This document shows, piece by piece, positions 8,254 through 18,634 of a stretch of 64,000 nt of DNA. The notes under the pieces are model-generated. The model saw nothing but the letters and a program-made list of their open reading frames with translations. It had not been told where the DNA came from and did not search any database. Origin of the DNA: Agarilytica rhodophyticola. Lineage in GTDB: Bacteria > Pseudomonadota > Gammaproteobacteria > Pseudomonadales > Cellvibrionaceae. Position 1 is the stretch's first letter; every line of letters begins with the position of its first letter. A program made the position numbers and the translations under genes. The stretch covers positions 3,254,501 through 3,318,500 of the forward strand of contig NZ_CP020038.1 in assembly GCF_002157225.2 (NCBI RefSeq), in the 5' to 3' direction.

Positions 8254-9648
8254 ATGAGTATTCTCTGTAAGAACTCTATCATTGAGAAAAAAATATTTAT
8301 ACATCGACTTATTGATCAAGGTATTGGTTATTTCTCTTGTGCTTCTCGCACTTTACTTATGTTATTTATTTTAACGGTGATTATTTTTTATCTTTGGGCA
8401 TCTTTTCGATCCTTGTCTATTGTTGCCTTAGCTGATGGCGAAATTGTGCCGGCGAGCGACGTTAAGTTGGTGCAACACAGGGAAGGGGGTATTATTCGTA
8501 GTATAGATGTTAAAGAAGGAGACTTTGTTAAGCAAGGCCAAGTATTGCTGCGTTTAGACCCCACTATTCAAAATGCTGATGTTGCTGAGTTAGAACAAAG
8601 GCTTTACTCATTGTATATTAAGGAAACTCGCCTTTTGGCGGAGCTCGAACAATATGAAACCTTCGATTTTATTGAGCACTATCACAAGCTTATTCATACG
8701 GATAATAAGGGTAGTCCACGCCAGTCTTTATTAATAGAGAATTTTCCTGCTACTCGGCTACAACAGGAACAAAATATCTTCTACTCTCGACGTAAACAAC
8801 TACAGCGGCAGCAGGCTGTTCAACAGCAACTTGTTGCACAACATCTCTTTCACAATGAGGAAATAGCTGCTCGCTTGTCTAAAAATATCGCGAGTATTAC
8901 GCTTATTCAAGAACAAGTTAATATTAGTGACCATCTACTTCAAGAGAGTCTGTCAAACCGTATGAGTCACATTGACTTATTGCGCCGTTTAGCAGAAATA
9001 AAAGGTGAAATCGCTGAAGATAAGGCAGCCTTAAAACGCACCGAAGCAATGGCAGAAGAATCAAAGAAGCGTTTAGCCTTACTCAGCGACGTGTTTTTAT
9101 TGGGGGTTCGCGAAGCTCTACAAGAAACGCAGGAAACATTGCATGTACTGGAACAACGCCTTTTAAAAAACACCGACAGCCTACAACGGACTACAGTAAC
9201 CGCGCCGGTAACAGGTGTTATTAAATCTCTCTATGTTAGCACTTTAGGTGGTGTTATTAGCGCAGGTGCTGTTATTGCTGATATCGTTCCTTTGAATGAT
9301 GAGCTAGTGGTTGAAGCGAGGCTCGCCATCGCAGATGTTGGTTATGTATTTCCACAACAGAAGGTTTTATTAAGGCTCGCCTCTGCTGAAGGCTTAAGGT
9401 TTAAAGCCGTTGACGGTATTGTGGAACAATTAAGTCCCGATACTTTAGTCACAGAAGAAGGTAAAGCATATTTTCGGGTACGTATTCGCGCTCCTCAATC
9501 ATATTTTGTTAATAATAGCGGTGAGGCATTTAGATGGGTTCCCGGATTGCTGGTTCAATGTCAAATTTTGATTGGTGAAAGAACTATCATGGACTATATT
9601 CTACAACCTTTTATTAGGCCATTTCACTTGGCAATGCGTGAACGCTAA
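8254..9648 (+). CDS. HlyD-family periplasmic adaptor of type I secretion
   Basis: A 464-residue membrane fusion protein. A single membrane helix (about 28-52) anchors it in the inner membrane. It is followed by the first half of a lipoyl-like domain (VKLVQHREGGIIRSIDVKEG, about 70-90), then a long Gln/Glu-rich coiled-coil hairpin (about 110-310), the second lipoyl half (TVTAPVTGVIKSLYVSTLGG) and a beta-barrel region to about 450. This is the PrtE/HlyD layout of adaptors bridging the ABC exporter to the TolC-like channel. It lies 45 bases behind the ABC gene and must belong to the same operon. The next gene is separated by 251 bases and may have its own promoter. Confidence 0.9.
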   Translation: MSILCKNSIIEKKIFIHRLIDQGIGYFSCASRTLLMLFILTVIIFYLWASFRSLSIVALADGEIVPASDVKLVQHREGGIIRSIDVKEGDFVKQGQVLLRLDPTIQNADVAELEQRLYSLYIKETRLLAELEQYETFDFIEHYHKLIHTDNKGSPRQSLLIENFPATRLQQEQNIFYSRRKQLQRQQAVQQQLVAQHLFHNEEIAARLSKNIASITLIQEQVNISDHLLQESLSNRMSHIDLLRRLAEIKGEIAEDKAALKRTEAMAEESKKRLALLSDVFLLGVREALQETQETLHVLEQRLLKNTDSLQRTTVTAPVTGVIKSLYVSTLGGVISAGAVIADIVPLNDELVVEARLAIADVGYVFPQQKVLLRLASAEGLRFKAVDGIVEQLSPDTLVTEEGKAYFRVRIRAPQSYFVNNSGEAFRWVPGLLVQCQILIGERTIMDYILQPFIRPFHLAMRER

Positions 9649-9899
9649 TGCTTATTAATATACTCAAGGCATATTCATTAAATAAACAATCACTACACAG
9701 ATACTAACGGTACAGGAATGAAGAGTACATATCACCATCAAACCATGGAAGGTAGGATCTTGATATCGCTTGACGGTAGTTCGATGTAGCGTGTGCAGGG
9801 GCGTATTCATAGCACACCTCGTATTGATGTATATTCTCTCCAAATGCATTGGTAGTGTGTCTATTTTAAATTTTTAATTGTGTATGAAGAGGTAGAAAT

Positions 9900-12800
9900 A
9901 TGGCGAGTTTAACAGAAAATAATGTGGCGAGTATTATCCGTTACCTCGCCTCTGGTGATTTTACTTCTTCCGAATTAAATGCCACTTGTGCCACCCTTAA
10001 CAAAACCCCAGAAGCTTGTAGCCAACTACTCGAAAGACTGTTTGAACATATAGCGCAGGGTGAGCCGGCTTCTGAATTACTAACAAATACCAAGCAACTG
10101 CTAACATTATTATCCGACCATGATGTAGTAGGGGAAGGTGGTATAGGAGTCAATGGTAAAGAAATTAAAAAAGTTGAAAAAAATGAAGAAAATAGTAGCG
10201 AAAATATTTTGCAAGCCTTAGCGTCAGGAAGAAATATTGATAAGTTAGAGGATGATTTTTTTTCTCATATATTACCCAACGAACAGCACTTTTCTATAGA
10301 GGAGATACAGCAGCAAATTTTTAATTTGTTAGCGGATACGAACAACTTTGAAGAAGCCTTTTCTATGGCTGTTTCACAGTATCAGACAGCATCCGACAGT
10401 ATCCTGGCCGATACTAGTATAAGTGCAAAAGAATATATGCTTACGGCGCTGGCTAATGGCGAAAGTATTTCGCATCTGTTCGGTGGTTTTAATTCATCTA
10501 TAGAGGCTAAATTAGCCAATCATACCCCTCAATACCTTAACCAAGGTTCGTCGACATTAAGCGATGAGTTAATAACATCTCTTGGTAATGGACAGTCGAT
10601 CGATAGTGCACTGACTGATGCATTAACCGCTACTCAACAAATAAATGAGGCCTACAATAGCACTTCTCTCGACCGTAGCTTTCAATCTGGGAGTATCTAT
10701 CAAACATTACTCCATGCCTTATCTTCAGGCCGAAATCTTACCGACTCTCTTGCTGATCTAAATATTGACGGAAAATTACAAAGTATTTTATTGCAGGCTA
10801 TGTCGAATGCTGAAGTAAACGCAGTAACGTTAGAAGATATGTTAAATAATATCCAAACAGAAACTGACGTTTTGGCTGGTAAAATTATTGGCGACAGTAT
10901 TAGGCAAAGCAGCAAAAACAGTAAAAATAAAAGCGGAGACGAAGGAAGTAATGAAGATGAAAATAGGGTATATGAAGGAATAAATGAAGAGACAAATGAA
11001 AAGGAAAATAAAAGTACAGAAGTGTCGGTTACCGATATTTTACAAGTACTTTCTTCGTCTTCTGATATTTCTTTAGATGCTGTTGACGAAAAACAATTAA
11101 TTACGATTTTAGCCAAGGGGCATGAGCTGGAAACAAGTCTTAAAGAGGTACAGAAGCAAACAATTGAGCTTGCGAAAATTTCAGACAAAATACAGCTTGG
11201 TATAGGGGATAAGTCTTTGTTAAGTACATTGGCTTCGGGAAAAGAGCTGGATATAGCTGTACAAAACGCACTAGATGATACACTTTCTGCGGGAGATTCT
11301 CTGCAATCGAATTCTGCGGGGACGAGCAAGTCTGCTCCTCAATTGTTACTAAAGAATTTGGCAGCGGGAGCTGCATTAGAGACGTCCATTAGTAATACTC
11401 GCGCGGCGATACTAGCTGAGCCTGATGTACAGGTTACAACAGATCGAACAATATTCTTAGCTTCAGCGCTAGCTTCAGGCGATGGTGTCGCGCCTGTACT
11501 GTATACTTTAGATGATACAGATGTGGTTCCATCTACGACTTTATTTCAAACGCCGTTAGAATCCTCGCAATCGGCGGCATATATCAACGAATCCTTGCAG
11601 GCATTTTATAGTTCTTTGCTATCCTCTTTGGCACAGGGACAATCGATAACTGCTAGCATTGCAGCGGCTAATGAGGCATATGCTATTAATGTCGCCGCAG
11701 TTGCAGCGGTGCAAATGTCCCATAACCACACAACGCATTACGTTAATAATCATGATGCTTCAGCTAAGAGGCTGATAGAAAATAGCGTTCAGCTAATAAG
11801 TGAAAATTCAGTAGATACTGGCGAAATAATACATAGTCAAGAAATTATAACGGATAATATAGACACTACAACTTTACTTACTCAAAACCTCGTAGTAGAC
11901 ATTAATGTTAATTCATCTCAGTATTATATCCCGCCAGTATCGGTAGATGTGTTTTCATCTTTGGTGATGAACAATCAAAATACCCATAATACAAAACTAT
12001 TTCAACAAACTACCTTTGCTCCGCCAGAAAATACCCCACCTTTATTTGATAATATCGACCGCGTTTTCGCTAATAGGCAGCCGAGTATTGATGACTTAAT
12101 TTTTTATGTATCAGAAGATAGCGGGTTTATCAATGCTCAACTCAGCGTTGAGGATAGTGATATCTCTGATAACCACGAATTTATATTTTCAAATTTACCT
12201 ACGGTGGGAATATTTAATAGTGATTTCAGCGGTATTTTTAACTTTCGTTTTGACTTTGCCTATCAGATGCTGAATGATGGACAAGAAGAGATTATGCGCT
12301 TTTCATATCGTGTGCTTGATGATTCCGGTGAAGTTAATGCAAGTAGCCGACAAGGGCAAGTGACTGTTATTATTACTGGGGAAGATGATGTGCCTTTTAT
12401 CGAGGGTGATGATAGTGCGTCTTTGCAAGAAGATATGGCTGCTGTTTTACAAGCACAAGGTCAACTTATTATTCGCGGTGGCGATGCAGGAGAACAAGAG
12501 TTTATTGCTCAAAACATAAATGGACATTATGGTGTTTTAAGTATCGCGGCGGATGGCACATGGCTTTATCGTGCCGATAATAATCAGGAAGATCTGCAAA
12601 CATTATTGCCTGGAGATATTTTATCTGAAACTTTTACCGTCACTAATACCGATGGTGTCACCGAACAGTCTATTTTAATAACTATTAATGGCCGAGACGA
12701 TACCCCCATTATTTCCGGAAATATCAGTGCCCGTTTGCATGATGGGGTATCGAGGTTATTGCTTACCAGTGGCGAACTAACGGCGCAAGGTGGTGACCGA

Positions 12801-15152
12801 GGAGAGGAGCAATTTATAGCCACCTCTTTGATAGGAGAGTACGGTGAATTTTCTATTAATGTAAATGGCCAGTGGCATTATAGCGCCGATAGTTCACAAA
12901 CAGCTATCCAGCAGCTTCCTGAAAATGCAGTGCTGATCGATCGTTTTACTGTGACTAATAGTGATGGTGTTACCACCGAGGACATTAGTATCACCATTGA
13001 AGGCCGTGATAATGTGCCTGTTATTGTTGGCAGTGTTGCAGGTTCGATAAGGGAAGATGATGCCTCAATCTTAAGTTCGCGCGGAGACTTGAATGCTCTT
13101 GGTGGTGATGTAGGAGAAGATCAATTTGTGGCTGCCACTTACAATGGTAGTTACGGTCAACTGTCTATTGATGTGGATGGCCAGTGGCATTATCGAGCGG
13201 ACAGTCTACAAACCGCTATTCAGCAGCTTCCTGAAAATGCAGTGCTGATCGATCTTTTTACCGTGACTAATAGTGATGGGGTTACCACCGAGGACATTAG
13301 TATCACCATTGAAGGCCGTAATGATGTGCCTGTTATTGCAGGTACTATTGCAGGTTCAGTCACAGAAGATGATGCCGCAATTTTAAGTGTCGGTGGCCAG
13401 TTATATGCGTTGGATGGCGATTTAGGAGAAGACCAATTTATCGCAACGACGCTCGTAGGAAACTACGGTCAGCTCTCCATTTACGGCAGCGGAGAATGGA
13501 TATATGGTGCTGCTAACTCCCAGGCAGCTATTCAAGCCTTAAGTGATGGCCAAACGTTAACTGAAATATTTACCGTCACCAATATGGATGGGGTGACCAC
13601 GCAAGCAATTACAATCACGATTAATGGTAATAATAATATTCCTGTTATTACCGGGGATACATCGGCTTTGGTGATGGAAGATGATGGGCCAACCTTGATC
13701 ACCTCTGGTAACTTAATTTCGCTTGGTGGTGATGCGGGTGAAGGTGAATTTATTTCTGATACCAATAGAGGCGCTTATGGTGAGTTTTCTATTAATACGG
13801 CAGGTGAGTGGACATATACAGCGGATAATAACCTCGTTGTCATTCAAGATTTAGCACCTGGCCAAAGCCTAGTAGAAACCTTTAGTGTGACCAATGCCGA
13901 TGGCGTGACGACACAAGATATCAGTATCACCATTAATGGTAATGATGATGTACCTATAATTACAGGAGATGTATTGGGTATCGTTATAGAAGATACTGCC
14001 ACAACATTAATGACTATGGGTAGCCTCGATATTACCGGCGGCGACTTAGGGGAGAATCAATTTAATGCCGAAACACTAAATGGTATTTATGGTACTTTAA
14101 CCATCAGTGCTCAAGGCCAATGGCAATACCAGGCTGCGAATTCGCAAGCGGCAATTCAAGCGTTAGCACCAGGGCATGTGCTAACAGAAACATTTACGCT
14201 CATCAGTGGCGACGGCGTCACTACCGAAGATATTACGATTTCTATCAACGGTAATGATGATATCCCCATCATCACTGGCGACATATCGGGCGCGATCACC
14301 GAAGATGACGCAGTGACTCTTATAAGCACCGGTGCTCTGAATGCCAATGGCGGTGATGCCGGTGAAGATCAATTTACGCCTGTTATCCTCACGGGCATCT
14401 ATGGCGAGCTTGAGATTAACCAAGAGGGCGAGTGGATATATGAAGCCGATAATGCACAAACGGCAATTCAAGCGTTAACCCTTGGGCAAACTCTGACAGA
14501 TACGCTTACCGTGGCTAATGCGGATGGTATGACGACCCAGGATATTGTGATTACTATTTATGGTTCTAATGATATCCCTCTTATTTCTGGTGATACTTCA
14601 GGTGAAGTATTTGAAGATGCGGCGAATACTCTACAAGTCCGAGGCAGACTTTACGCCACTGGTGGTGATGCTGGTGAAGATGAGTTTATCTTTCAAGGGT
14701 TTGAAGGGGAATATGGTATCTTGATTATGTATAACGGTGGTGGTTGGCATTATCTCGCGGACAATACTCAATCGGCGATCCAGCAATTAAACTTAGGGGA
14801 AACATTAACCGAGCACTTTACCGTTACTAACGCTGATGGTGTAACAACAGCAAGTATTGATATCACTATACATGGTGTGGATGAAGACAATAGTCTTCGA
14901 GCAAATATGTCGAACCCTTTCAATATCACTATTGAAAATGAGGTTATTAGAGAATTTGAATCTAAGCCTACTGTATCTTCTCATATGCTATTGTCTCACA
15001 TAGACGCTGATGATAAGGAAAATTACAGTTTTCATGGTGATTTTTATGCCAAAGCTAATAATTATGAGGGGACTGAGGAAATATTTACCAGCGACGACTT
15101 TATATATAGTGGCTTTTCTCTAGCGGATCAGCCCGCGTATTCTGCTATATAA
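9900..15152 (+). CDS. Giant VCBS-repeat surface protein, probable type I substrate
   Basis: A 1750-residue secreted protein without a Sec signal, preceded by a GAGGT ribosome binding site. Residues 1-600 hold about 14 degenerate copies of a short helical unit (L-x-x-L-A-x-G-x-x-I-x-x-x-L), split by an acidic low-complexity stretch (about 340-375). Residues about 730-830 look cadherin-like. Then follow eight VCBS-type beta repeats of about 104 residues (12.40-14.88 kb), each with a GGDxGE...F core, YG-x-L-x-I, and an FTVTNxDGVTT...ITINGxDDVP end. The C-terminal 85 residues carry no repeat and probably hold the uncleaved type I export signal. No RTX nonapeptides and no LapG-type di-alanine site were recognised. 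Placement after exporter and adaptor genes makes it their likely cargo, perhaps an adhesin. Confidence 0.85.
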   Translation: MASLTENNVASIIRYLASGDFTSSELNATCATLNKTPEACSQLLERLFEHIAQGEPASELLTNTKQLLTLLSDHDVVGEGGIGVNGKEIKKVEKNEENSSENILQALASGRNIDKLEDDFFSHILPNEQHFSIEEIQQQIFNLLADTNNFEEAFSMAVSQYQTASDSILADTSISAKEYMLTALANGESISHLFGGFNSSIEAKLANHTPQYLNQGSSTLSDELITSLGNGQSIDSALTDALTATQQINEAYNSTSLDRSFQSGSIYQTLLHALSSGRNLTDSLADLNIDGKLQSILLQAMSNAEVNAVTLEDMLNNIQTETDVLAGKIIGDSIRQSSKNSKNKSGDEGSNEDENRVYEGINEETNEKENKSTEVSVTDILQVLSSSSDISLDAVDEKQLITILAKGHELETSLKEVQKQTIELAKISDKIQLGIGDKSLLSTLASGKELDIAVQNALDDTLSAGDSLQSNSAGTSKSAPQLLLKNLAAGAALETSISNTRAAILAEPDVQVTTDRTIFLASALASGDGVAPVLYTLDDTDVVPSTTLFQTPLESSQSAAYINESLQAFYSSLLSSLAQGQSITASIAAANEAYAINVAAVAAVQMSHNHTTHYVNNHDASAKRLIENSVQLISENSVDTGEIIHSQEIITDNIDTTTLLTQNLVVDINVNSSQYYIPPVSVDVFSSLVMNNQNTHNTKLFQQTTFAPPENTPPLFDNIDRVFANRQPSIDDLIFYVSEDSGFINAQLSVEDSDISDNHEFIFSNLPTVGIFNSDFSGIFNFRFDFAYQMLNDGQEEIMRFSYRVLDDSGEVNASSRQGQVTVIITGEDDVPFIEGDDSASLQEDMAAVLQAQGQLIIRGGDAGEQEFIAQNINGHYGVLSIAADGTWLYRADNNQEDLQTLLPGDILSETFTVTNTDGVTEQSILITINGRDDTPIISGNISARLHDGVSRLLLTSGELTAQGGDRGEEQFIATSLIGEYGEFSINVNGQWHYSADSSQTAIQQLPENAVLIDRFTVTNSDGVTTEDISITIEGRDNVPVIVGSVAGSIREDDASILSSRGDLNALGGDVGEDQFVAATYNGSYGQLSIDVDGQWHYRADSLQTAIQQLPENAVLIDLFTVTNSDGVTTEDISITIEGRNDVPVIAGTIAGSVTEDDAAILSVGGQLYALDGDLGEDQFIATTLVGNYGQLSIYGSGEWIYGAANSQAAIQALSDGQTLTEIFTVTNMDGVTTQAITITINGNNNIPVITGDTSALVMEDDGPTLITSGNLISLGGDAGEGEFISDTNRGAYGEFSINTAGEWTYTADNNLVVIQDLAPGQSLVETFSVTNADGVTTQDISITINGNDDVPIITGDVLGIVIEDTATTLMTMGSLDITGGDLGENQFNAETLNGIYGTLTISAQGQWQYQAANSQAAIQALAPGHVLTETFTLISGDGVTTEDITISINGNDDIPIITGDISGAITEDDAVTLISTGALNANGGDAGEDQFTPVILTGIYGELEINQEGEWIYEADNAQTAIQALTLGQTLTDTLTVANADGMTTQDIVITIYGSNDIPLISGDTSGEVFEDAANTLQVRGRLYATGGDAGEDEFIFQGFEGEYGILIMYNGGGWHYLADNTQSAIQQLNLGETLTEHFTVTNADGVTTASIDITIHGVDEDNSLRANMSNPFNITIENEVIREFESKPTVSSHMLLSHIDADDKENYSFHGDFYAKANNYEGTEEIFTSDDFIYSGFSLADQPAYSAI
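12909..13338 (+). repeat. Near-identical 118-base segments in adjacent VCBS repeats
   Basis: Two stretches within the giant gene (12909-13026 and 13221-13338) are almost base-for-base identical and lie 312 bases (one 104-residue unit) apart. The other VCBS units are far more diverged at the DNA level. This points to recent unequal recombination or gene conversion between neighbouring units. Confidence 0.75.
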
Positions 15153-15307
15153 AAATAGTATATTCTAAGGCCTGCCAAGTTTATAACTATTTTAATTTAA
15201 GCCTCATCTAAATCGCATTCACGTTGATTACCTCGCCACAGTAGCTAAGCTTAACTTAAATACATTCGCCGAAATTTCATGGGGAATCCATGGAATATAG
15301 ATAGAAT

Positions 15308-18109
15308 ATGACAGGCTTTGAAAATTCAAAACTGCACTCGCTAGTAAAGGTATTCAGGGTTCGATATGTGATAGCGTTAACCCTGATCGCCGCGCTTGTA
15401 AGTACCTCATTTTGGCTTATTAAAGAGGTGCTTATAACGCAAAAAATGGATTCATCCATTATTAATAAAGCTGGCTATCAGAGAATGCTATCGCAAAAAA
15501 TTTCTTTATATGCTTTGTATCATCAAAAAGCCTTGGAAAATAATCGTATGGATCCGGTTATTATACAAGAGCTTTTCGAAGCAGCAAAAGCGATGCAAGA
15601 GAACCATCAATACCTTACGGCCGAGAAATTTAAGCTGTCAATGACAGAAGCGTTAAAAGTATTTTATTTTGGCAGTGATTTCAATGTTGATAAAAATGTC
15701 AAACTCTATACTCAAAGTGCCTTACAACTCTCTAAGATAAAACAATCTTCTGAACTTAAAGAATTGGATTTAGAAATATTCGACACATTTTTTGTGCAGC
15801 AATTGCTTTTTAAACTTAATAGGATTGTGGCGCAGTACGAATATGAGGCGAGTGAGCGAGTTAGCACTTTATCCCAGCTTGAGCTATTTATTTGGTTAGC
15901 ATCTCTACTAGCATTAATGGTTGAAGTGTTAGTTATCTTTAGGCCCATGGAAAGAATAATTTCTTCCAATTTTTTAGAATTGGAAAAACAAAAACAACAT
16001 GCTAACAAGATGCAGCTTCAGGCTGAGAAAGCGACTCAGATCAAAGGCGAATTTCTTGCTAATATGAGTCATGAAATTCGTACACCAATGAACGCTGTGA
16101 TTGGTATGCTCAAGTTATTAATGCGTTCAAAATTAACACAGGAACAGTTTCATCGTGCCAGCGTCGCTCAATCCAGTGCTCATTCCTTACTTACGTTAAT
16201 TAACGACATTTTAGATTTCTCAAAAATTGAAGCGGACAAACTACAACTTGAGGCGCTGGACTTTGACTTGCATAAAATGCTCGGAGAATTTGCCGAGTCG
16301 ATGGCACCAGAAGTAGACAACAAGGGGTTAGAGCTTATTTTAGATGCAGTGGATGTCAGGCATTCTAAGGTGGTCGGTGATCCTAATAGAATTCGCCAAA
16401 TATTAACAAACTTAACCAGTAATGCGATTAAGTTTACCCATCATGGGGAAATAGTGATACGAGCCGCTTTAGTTGAACATGATAGTGAACATCATAAACT
16501 TATTATTAGTGTTACTGATACCGGGATTGGTATTGCGAGAGAAAAATTGACTACCTTGTTTGACTCTTTCAGCCAAGTAGATGCATCCACTACACGAGAA
16601 TATGGTGGCACGGGCCTAGGCTTGGCAATTGTTAAGAAACTGTGTGAAAAGATGCAAGGTGATGTTGCTGTCAATAGCACCTGTGGATTAGGTAGTTGTT
16701 TCACCTGCGATATTCTAGTGGGTGTTTCTGCTAAGTCTACCTTCACACTGCCCGATAACGAGGTGAGCCACCTTCATGTGTTAATCGTCGATAGTAATAA
16801 AACCCATGGCCAAATGTTAGTTAAGCAACTTAATGTTTGGGGCGTTCAAGCCTTACAGGCGTGCTCTGCCAGCGAAGCTCTAACATTATGTGAAAATAAC
16901 TATGAGCAAAACAATACGCTTGCTTTCGATCTAATTCTCATAGACTCTCATATACCCTACATAGGCAGTGATGAATTAAAAGGTGAGGAAATAGAAAGTG
17001 AGAACATAGAAGGGGAAAAGCTAAACAGTGAAGAGCTGGCAAGAAAACTAAAGTCTGATCACCGTTTTCGATCTGCAGACCTGGTGCTAATGCACTCTGT
17101 TATTGATACCATTGACTATGTTGGCTATACCGATCTTGGTTTTGTTGGTTACTTTTCTAAACCTATTTGGGCAGCAGACTTACAAGCGAGTTTAGCGCTC
17201 ATTGGTAGTAATCTACAAGAAGCGGGAAGTCGTGTATCCGCAGTCAATCAAGATCCACCAGAAATTGTAGAAAATATAGAAGCGGTTGATAACAATATAG
17301 ACGGAGGGATAAATAGCGGCATAAACAACAGCACCGCTATTACCTGGCCCATTAATACTCGAATTCTATTAGTCGACGATAATCTCATTAATCGAGAAGT
17401 TGCGCTGGCCATTCTAGAAGACAGTGGACTAGACGTGAGCTGTGTAACCAACGGTAAAGAGGCACTTTTGTATCTTAGTGAAGCGCAAAGTGCTCTAGCA
17501 TATAGTGTCGTGCTTATGGATTGTCAGATGCCGGAGATGGACGGCTTTACAGCAACACGAAAAATACGCAGTGGGGAGGCCGGTGAATCAAATAAACACA
17601 TAGTGGTTATTGCTATGACGGCCAATGCCATGTCGGGTGATATGCAGAAGTGTCTCGATGCTGGAATGAATGATTATTTGTCCAAGCCCATTGATGCCGA
17701 TAAGTTAGTCTGCACCTTAAACAAGTGGATAAATGGTGTAGAAGTGATCGATGGCGGTACTGAGACAATACTTAACGCTGAGACGATATGGGATAGGGAG
17801 GGTGCACTTAAGAGGCTACGTGGCCGTGAAGACAGGCTTGAGAAATTAGTTAATATGTACCTTGAAAGTGAGTCTGAGCGAATTGAGCAACTACAGCAAG
17901 CAGCTATACAAGCAGACAGTGAGGCACTTCATCGCCATGCCCATAGCTTAAGAGGCGTTGCGGCTAATTTATCGGCATTACAGCTCCAGGATAAAGCGGC
18001 GGACTTAGAGTCTGCTGCTCATCATAAATTGAGCAATGAATATACGACCTTGATGCGAGCAGTAGTTGATGCCTCCCAGCAATTTTCTAATGTATTGAAG
18101 TCCTTTTAA
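15308..18109 (+). CDS. Hybrid sensor histidine kinase with two receivers and HPt
   Basis: A 933-residue BarA/ArcB-like phosphorelay kinase in the inner membrane. Two membrane helices (about 17-40 and 193-213) enclose a periplasmic sensor with the [13 protein letters not shown] motif of PilJ/NarX-type domains. The kinase core has phospho-acceptor His255 (MSHEIRTP), an N-box (NLTSNAIKF) and the DTGIGI and GGTGLGLAI nucleotide-binding boxes. A first receiver (about 490-640) has a degenerate acidic pocket with probable acceptor Asp546 and an odd Glu-rich insert. A second receiver is canonical (LLVDDN, Asp738, K in LSKPID). The C-terminal HPt domain has His879 (HAHSLRG). The gene follows the giant repeat protein by 155 bases, so it may tie adhesion or secretion to an external signal. 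Its output regulator is not in the window. Confidence 0.93.
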   Translation: MTGFENSKLHSLVKVFRVRYVIALTLIAALVSTSFWLIKEVLITQKMDSSIINKAGYQRMLSQKISLYALYHQKALENNRMDPVIIQELFEAAKAMQENHQYLTAEKFKLSMTEALKVFYFGSDFNVDKNVKLYTQSALQLSKIKQSSELKELDLEIFDTFFVQQLLFKLNRIVAQYEYEASERVSTLSQLELFIWLASLLALMVEVLVIFRPMERIISSNFLELEKQKQHANKMQLQAEKATQIKGEFLANMSHEIRTPMNAVIGMLKLLMRSKLTQEQFHRASVAQSSAHSLLTLINDILDFSKIEADKLQLEALDFDLHKMLGEFAESMAPEVDNKGLELILDAVDVRHSKVVGDPNRIRQILTNLTSNAIKFTHHGEIVIRAALVEHDSEHHKLIISVTDTGIGIAREKLTTLFDSFSQVDASTTREYGGTGLGLAIVKKLCEKMQGDVAVNSTCGLGSCFTCDILVGVSAKSTFTLPDNEVSHLHVLIVDSNKTHGQMLVKQLNVWGVQALQACSASEALTLCENNYEQNNTLAFDLILIDSHIPYIGSDELKGEEIESENIEGEKLNSEELARKLKSDHRFRSADLVLMHSVIDTIDYVGYTDLGFVGYFSKPIWAADLQASLALIGSNLQEAGSRVSAVNQDPPEIVENIEAVDNNIDGGINSGINNSTAITWPINTRILLVDDNLINREVALAILEDSGLDVSCVTNGKEALLYLSEAQSALAYSVVLMDCQMPEMDGFTATRKIRSGEAGESNKHIVVIAMTANAMSGDMQKCLDAGMNDYLSKPIDADKLVCTLNKWINGVEVIDGGTETILNAETIWDREGALKRLRGREDRLEKLVNMYLESESERIEQLQQAAIQADSEALHRHAHSLRGVAANLSALQLQDKAADLESAAHHKLSNEYTTLMRAVVDASQQFSNVLKSF

Positions 18110-18188
18110 CTTGTGTCATATATAAATAGTTGTTGGATTAATAACAAAAAGCACAAAATATCAAATGATTGTTAGCGCGCCGCTATAG

Positions 18189-18230
18189 AATATTTGCCAT
18201 ACAACAATAGAGAACTTCAGGGCAAATATT
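18189..18230 (+). promoter_or_regulatory. Inverted repeat abutting a start codon
   Basis: A perfect ten-base inverted repeat, AATATTTGCC (18189-18198) and GGCAAATATT (18221-18230), separated by 22 bases. The second arm ends directly before the ATG at 18231 and covers part of the purine-rich CAGGG site. It could fold in the mRNA to hide the ribosome binding site, or be an operator for a dimeric regulator such as the AraC protein encoded next. Confidence 0.45.
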
Positions 18231-18605
18231 ATGAATAGCGACTTTAACACCATATGGGAAACCTACACCTCCTCTTGGAAGCTTGAAACAGCAGAGCAAA
18301 AACGCGAGCTGTTTGAGCAGTGCTTGCATACAGATTGCGAGTATACAGATCCTTTAATCAAAACACGGGGCTGGAGCGAACTACTTAACTATATGCTTGA
18401 TTTCCATAAGATGCTACCGGGCGGATATTTTGAAACTTATTACTTTCTCGCACATAATAATCAAAGTATTGCTAAATGGCAGATGAAAGACGCTAGCAAT
18501 ACTGTGATGGGTGAGGGCGTTAGTCATGGCAGCTATACTAGCGACGGGAAATTGTTAACTATGACAGGCTTCTTTGAAACAACAGGATTACCTGCAGAAC
18601 TATAA
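18231..18605 (+). CDS. SnoaL/NTF2-like domain protein
   Basis: A 124-residue single-domain protein of the SnoaL-like (NTF2 fold) group. The N-terminal helices (NTIWETYTSSWK...) are followed by the DCEYTDPLIKTRGWSEL motif typical of SnoaL-like proteins and a beta sheet ending in TMTGFFE. Members are small cytoplasmic cone-shaped enzymes or binding proteins acting on many hydrophobic or polyketide-like substrates, so the reaction cannot be predicted. The AraC-type regulator begins 29 bases downstream on the same strand, so the pair is probably an operon. The start overlaps the right arm of an inverted repeat, hinting at controlled translation or transcription. Confidence 0.75.
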   Translation: MNSDFNTIWETYTSSWKLETAEQKRELFEQCLHTDCEYTDPLIKTRGWSELLNYMLDFHKMLPGGYFETYYFLAHNNQSIAKWQMKDASNTVMGEGVSHGSYTSDGKLLTMTGFFETTGLPAEL

Positions 18606-18634
18606 AAGTCGATGTGAACAGGCATCAATAAACT

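Noticed and set aside
9664-9849. 61-codon minus-strand frame in the gap before the giant gene
   Set aside because: No ribosome binding site or recognisable protein features; most likely chance.
10700-11329. 209-codon minus-strand frame within the giant gene
   Set aside because: Ser/Phe-rich antisense frame opposite a coding strand with a clear repeat structure; no homology pattern of its own.
9900-15152. RTX toxin or LapA-type adhesin
   Set aside because: No GGxGxDxLx nonapeptide repeats and no recognisable di-alanine LapG cleavage site or LapD/LapG genes nearby.
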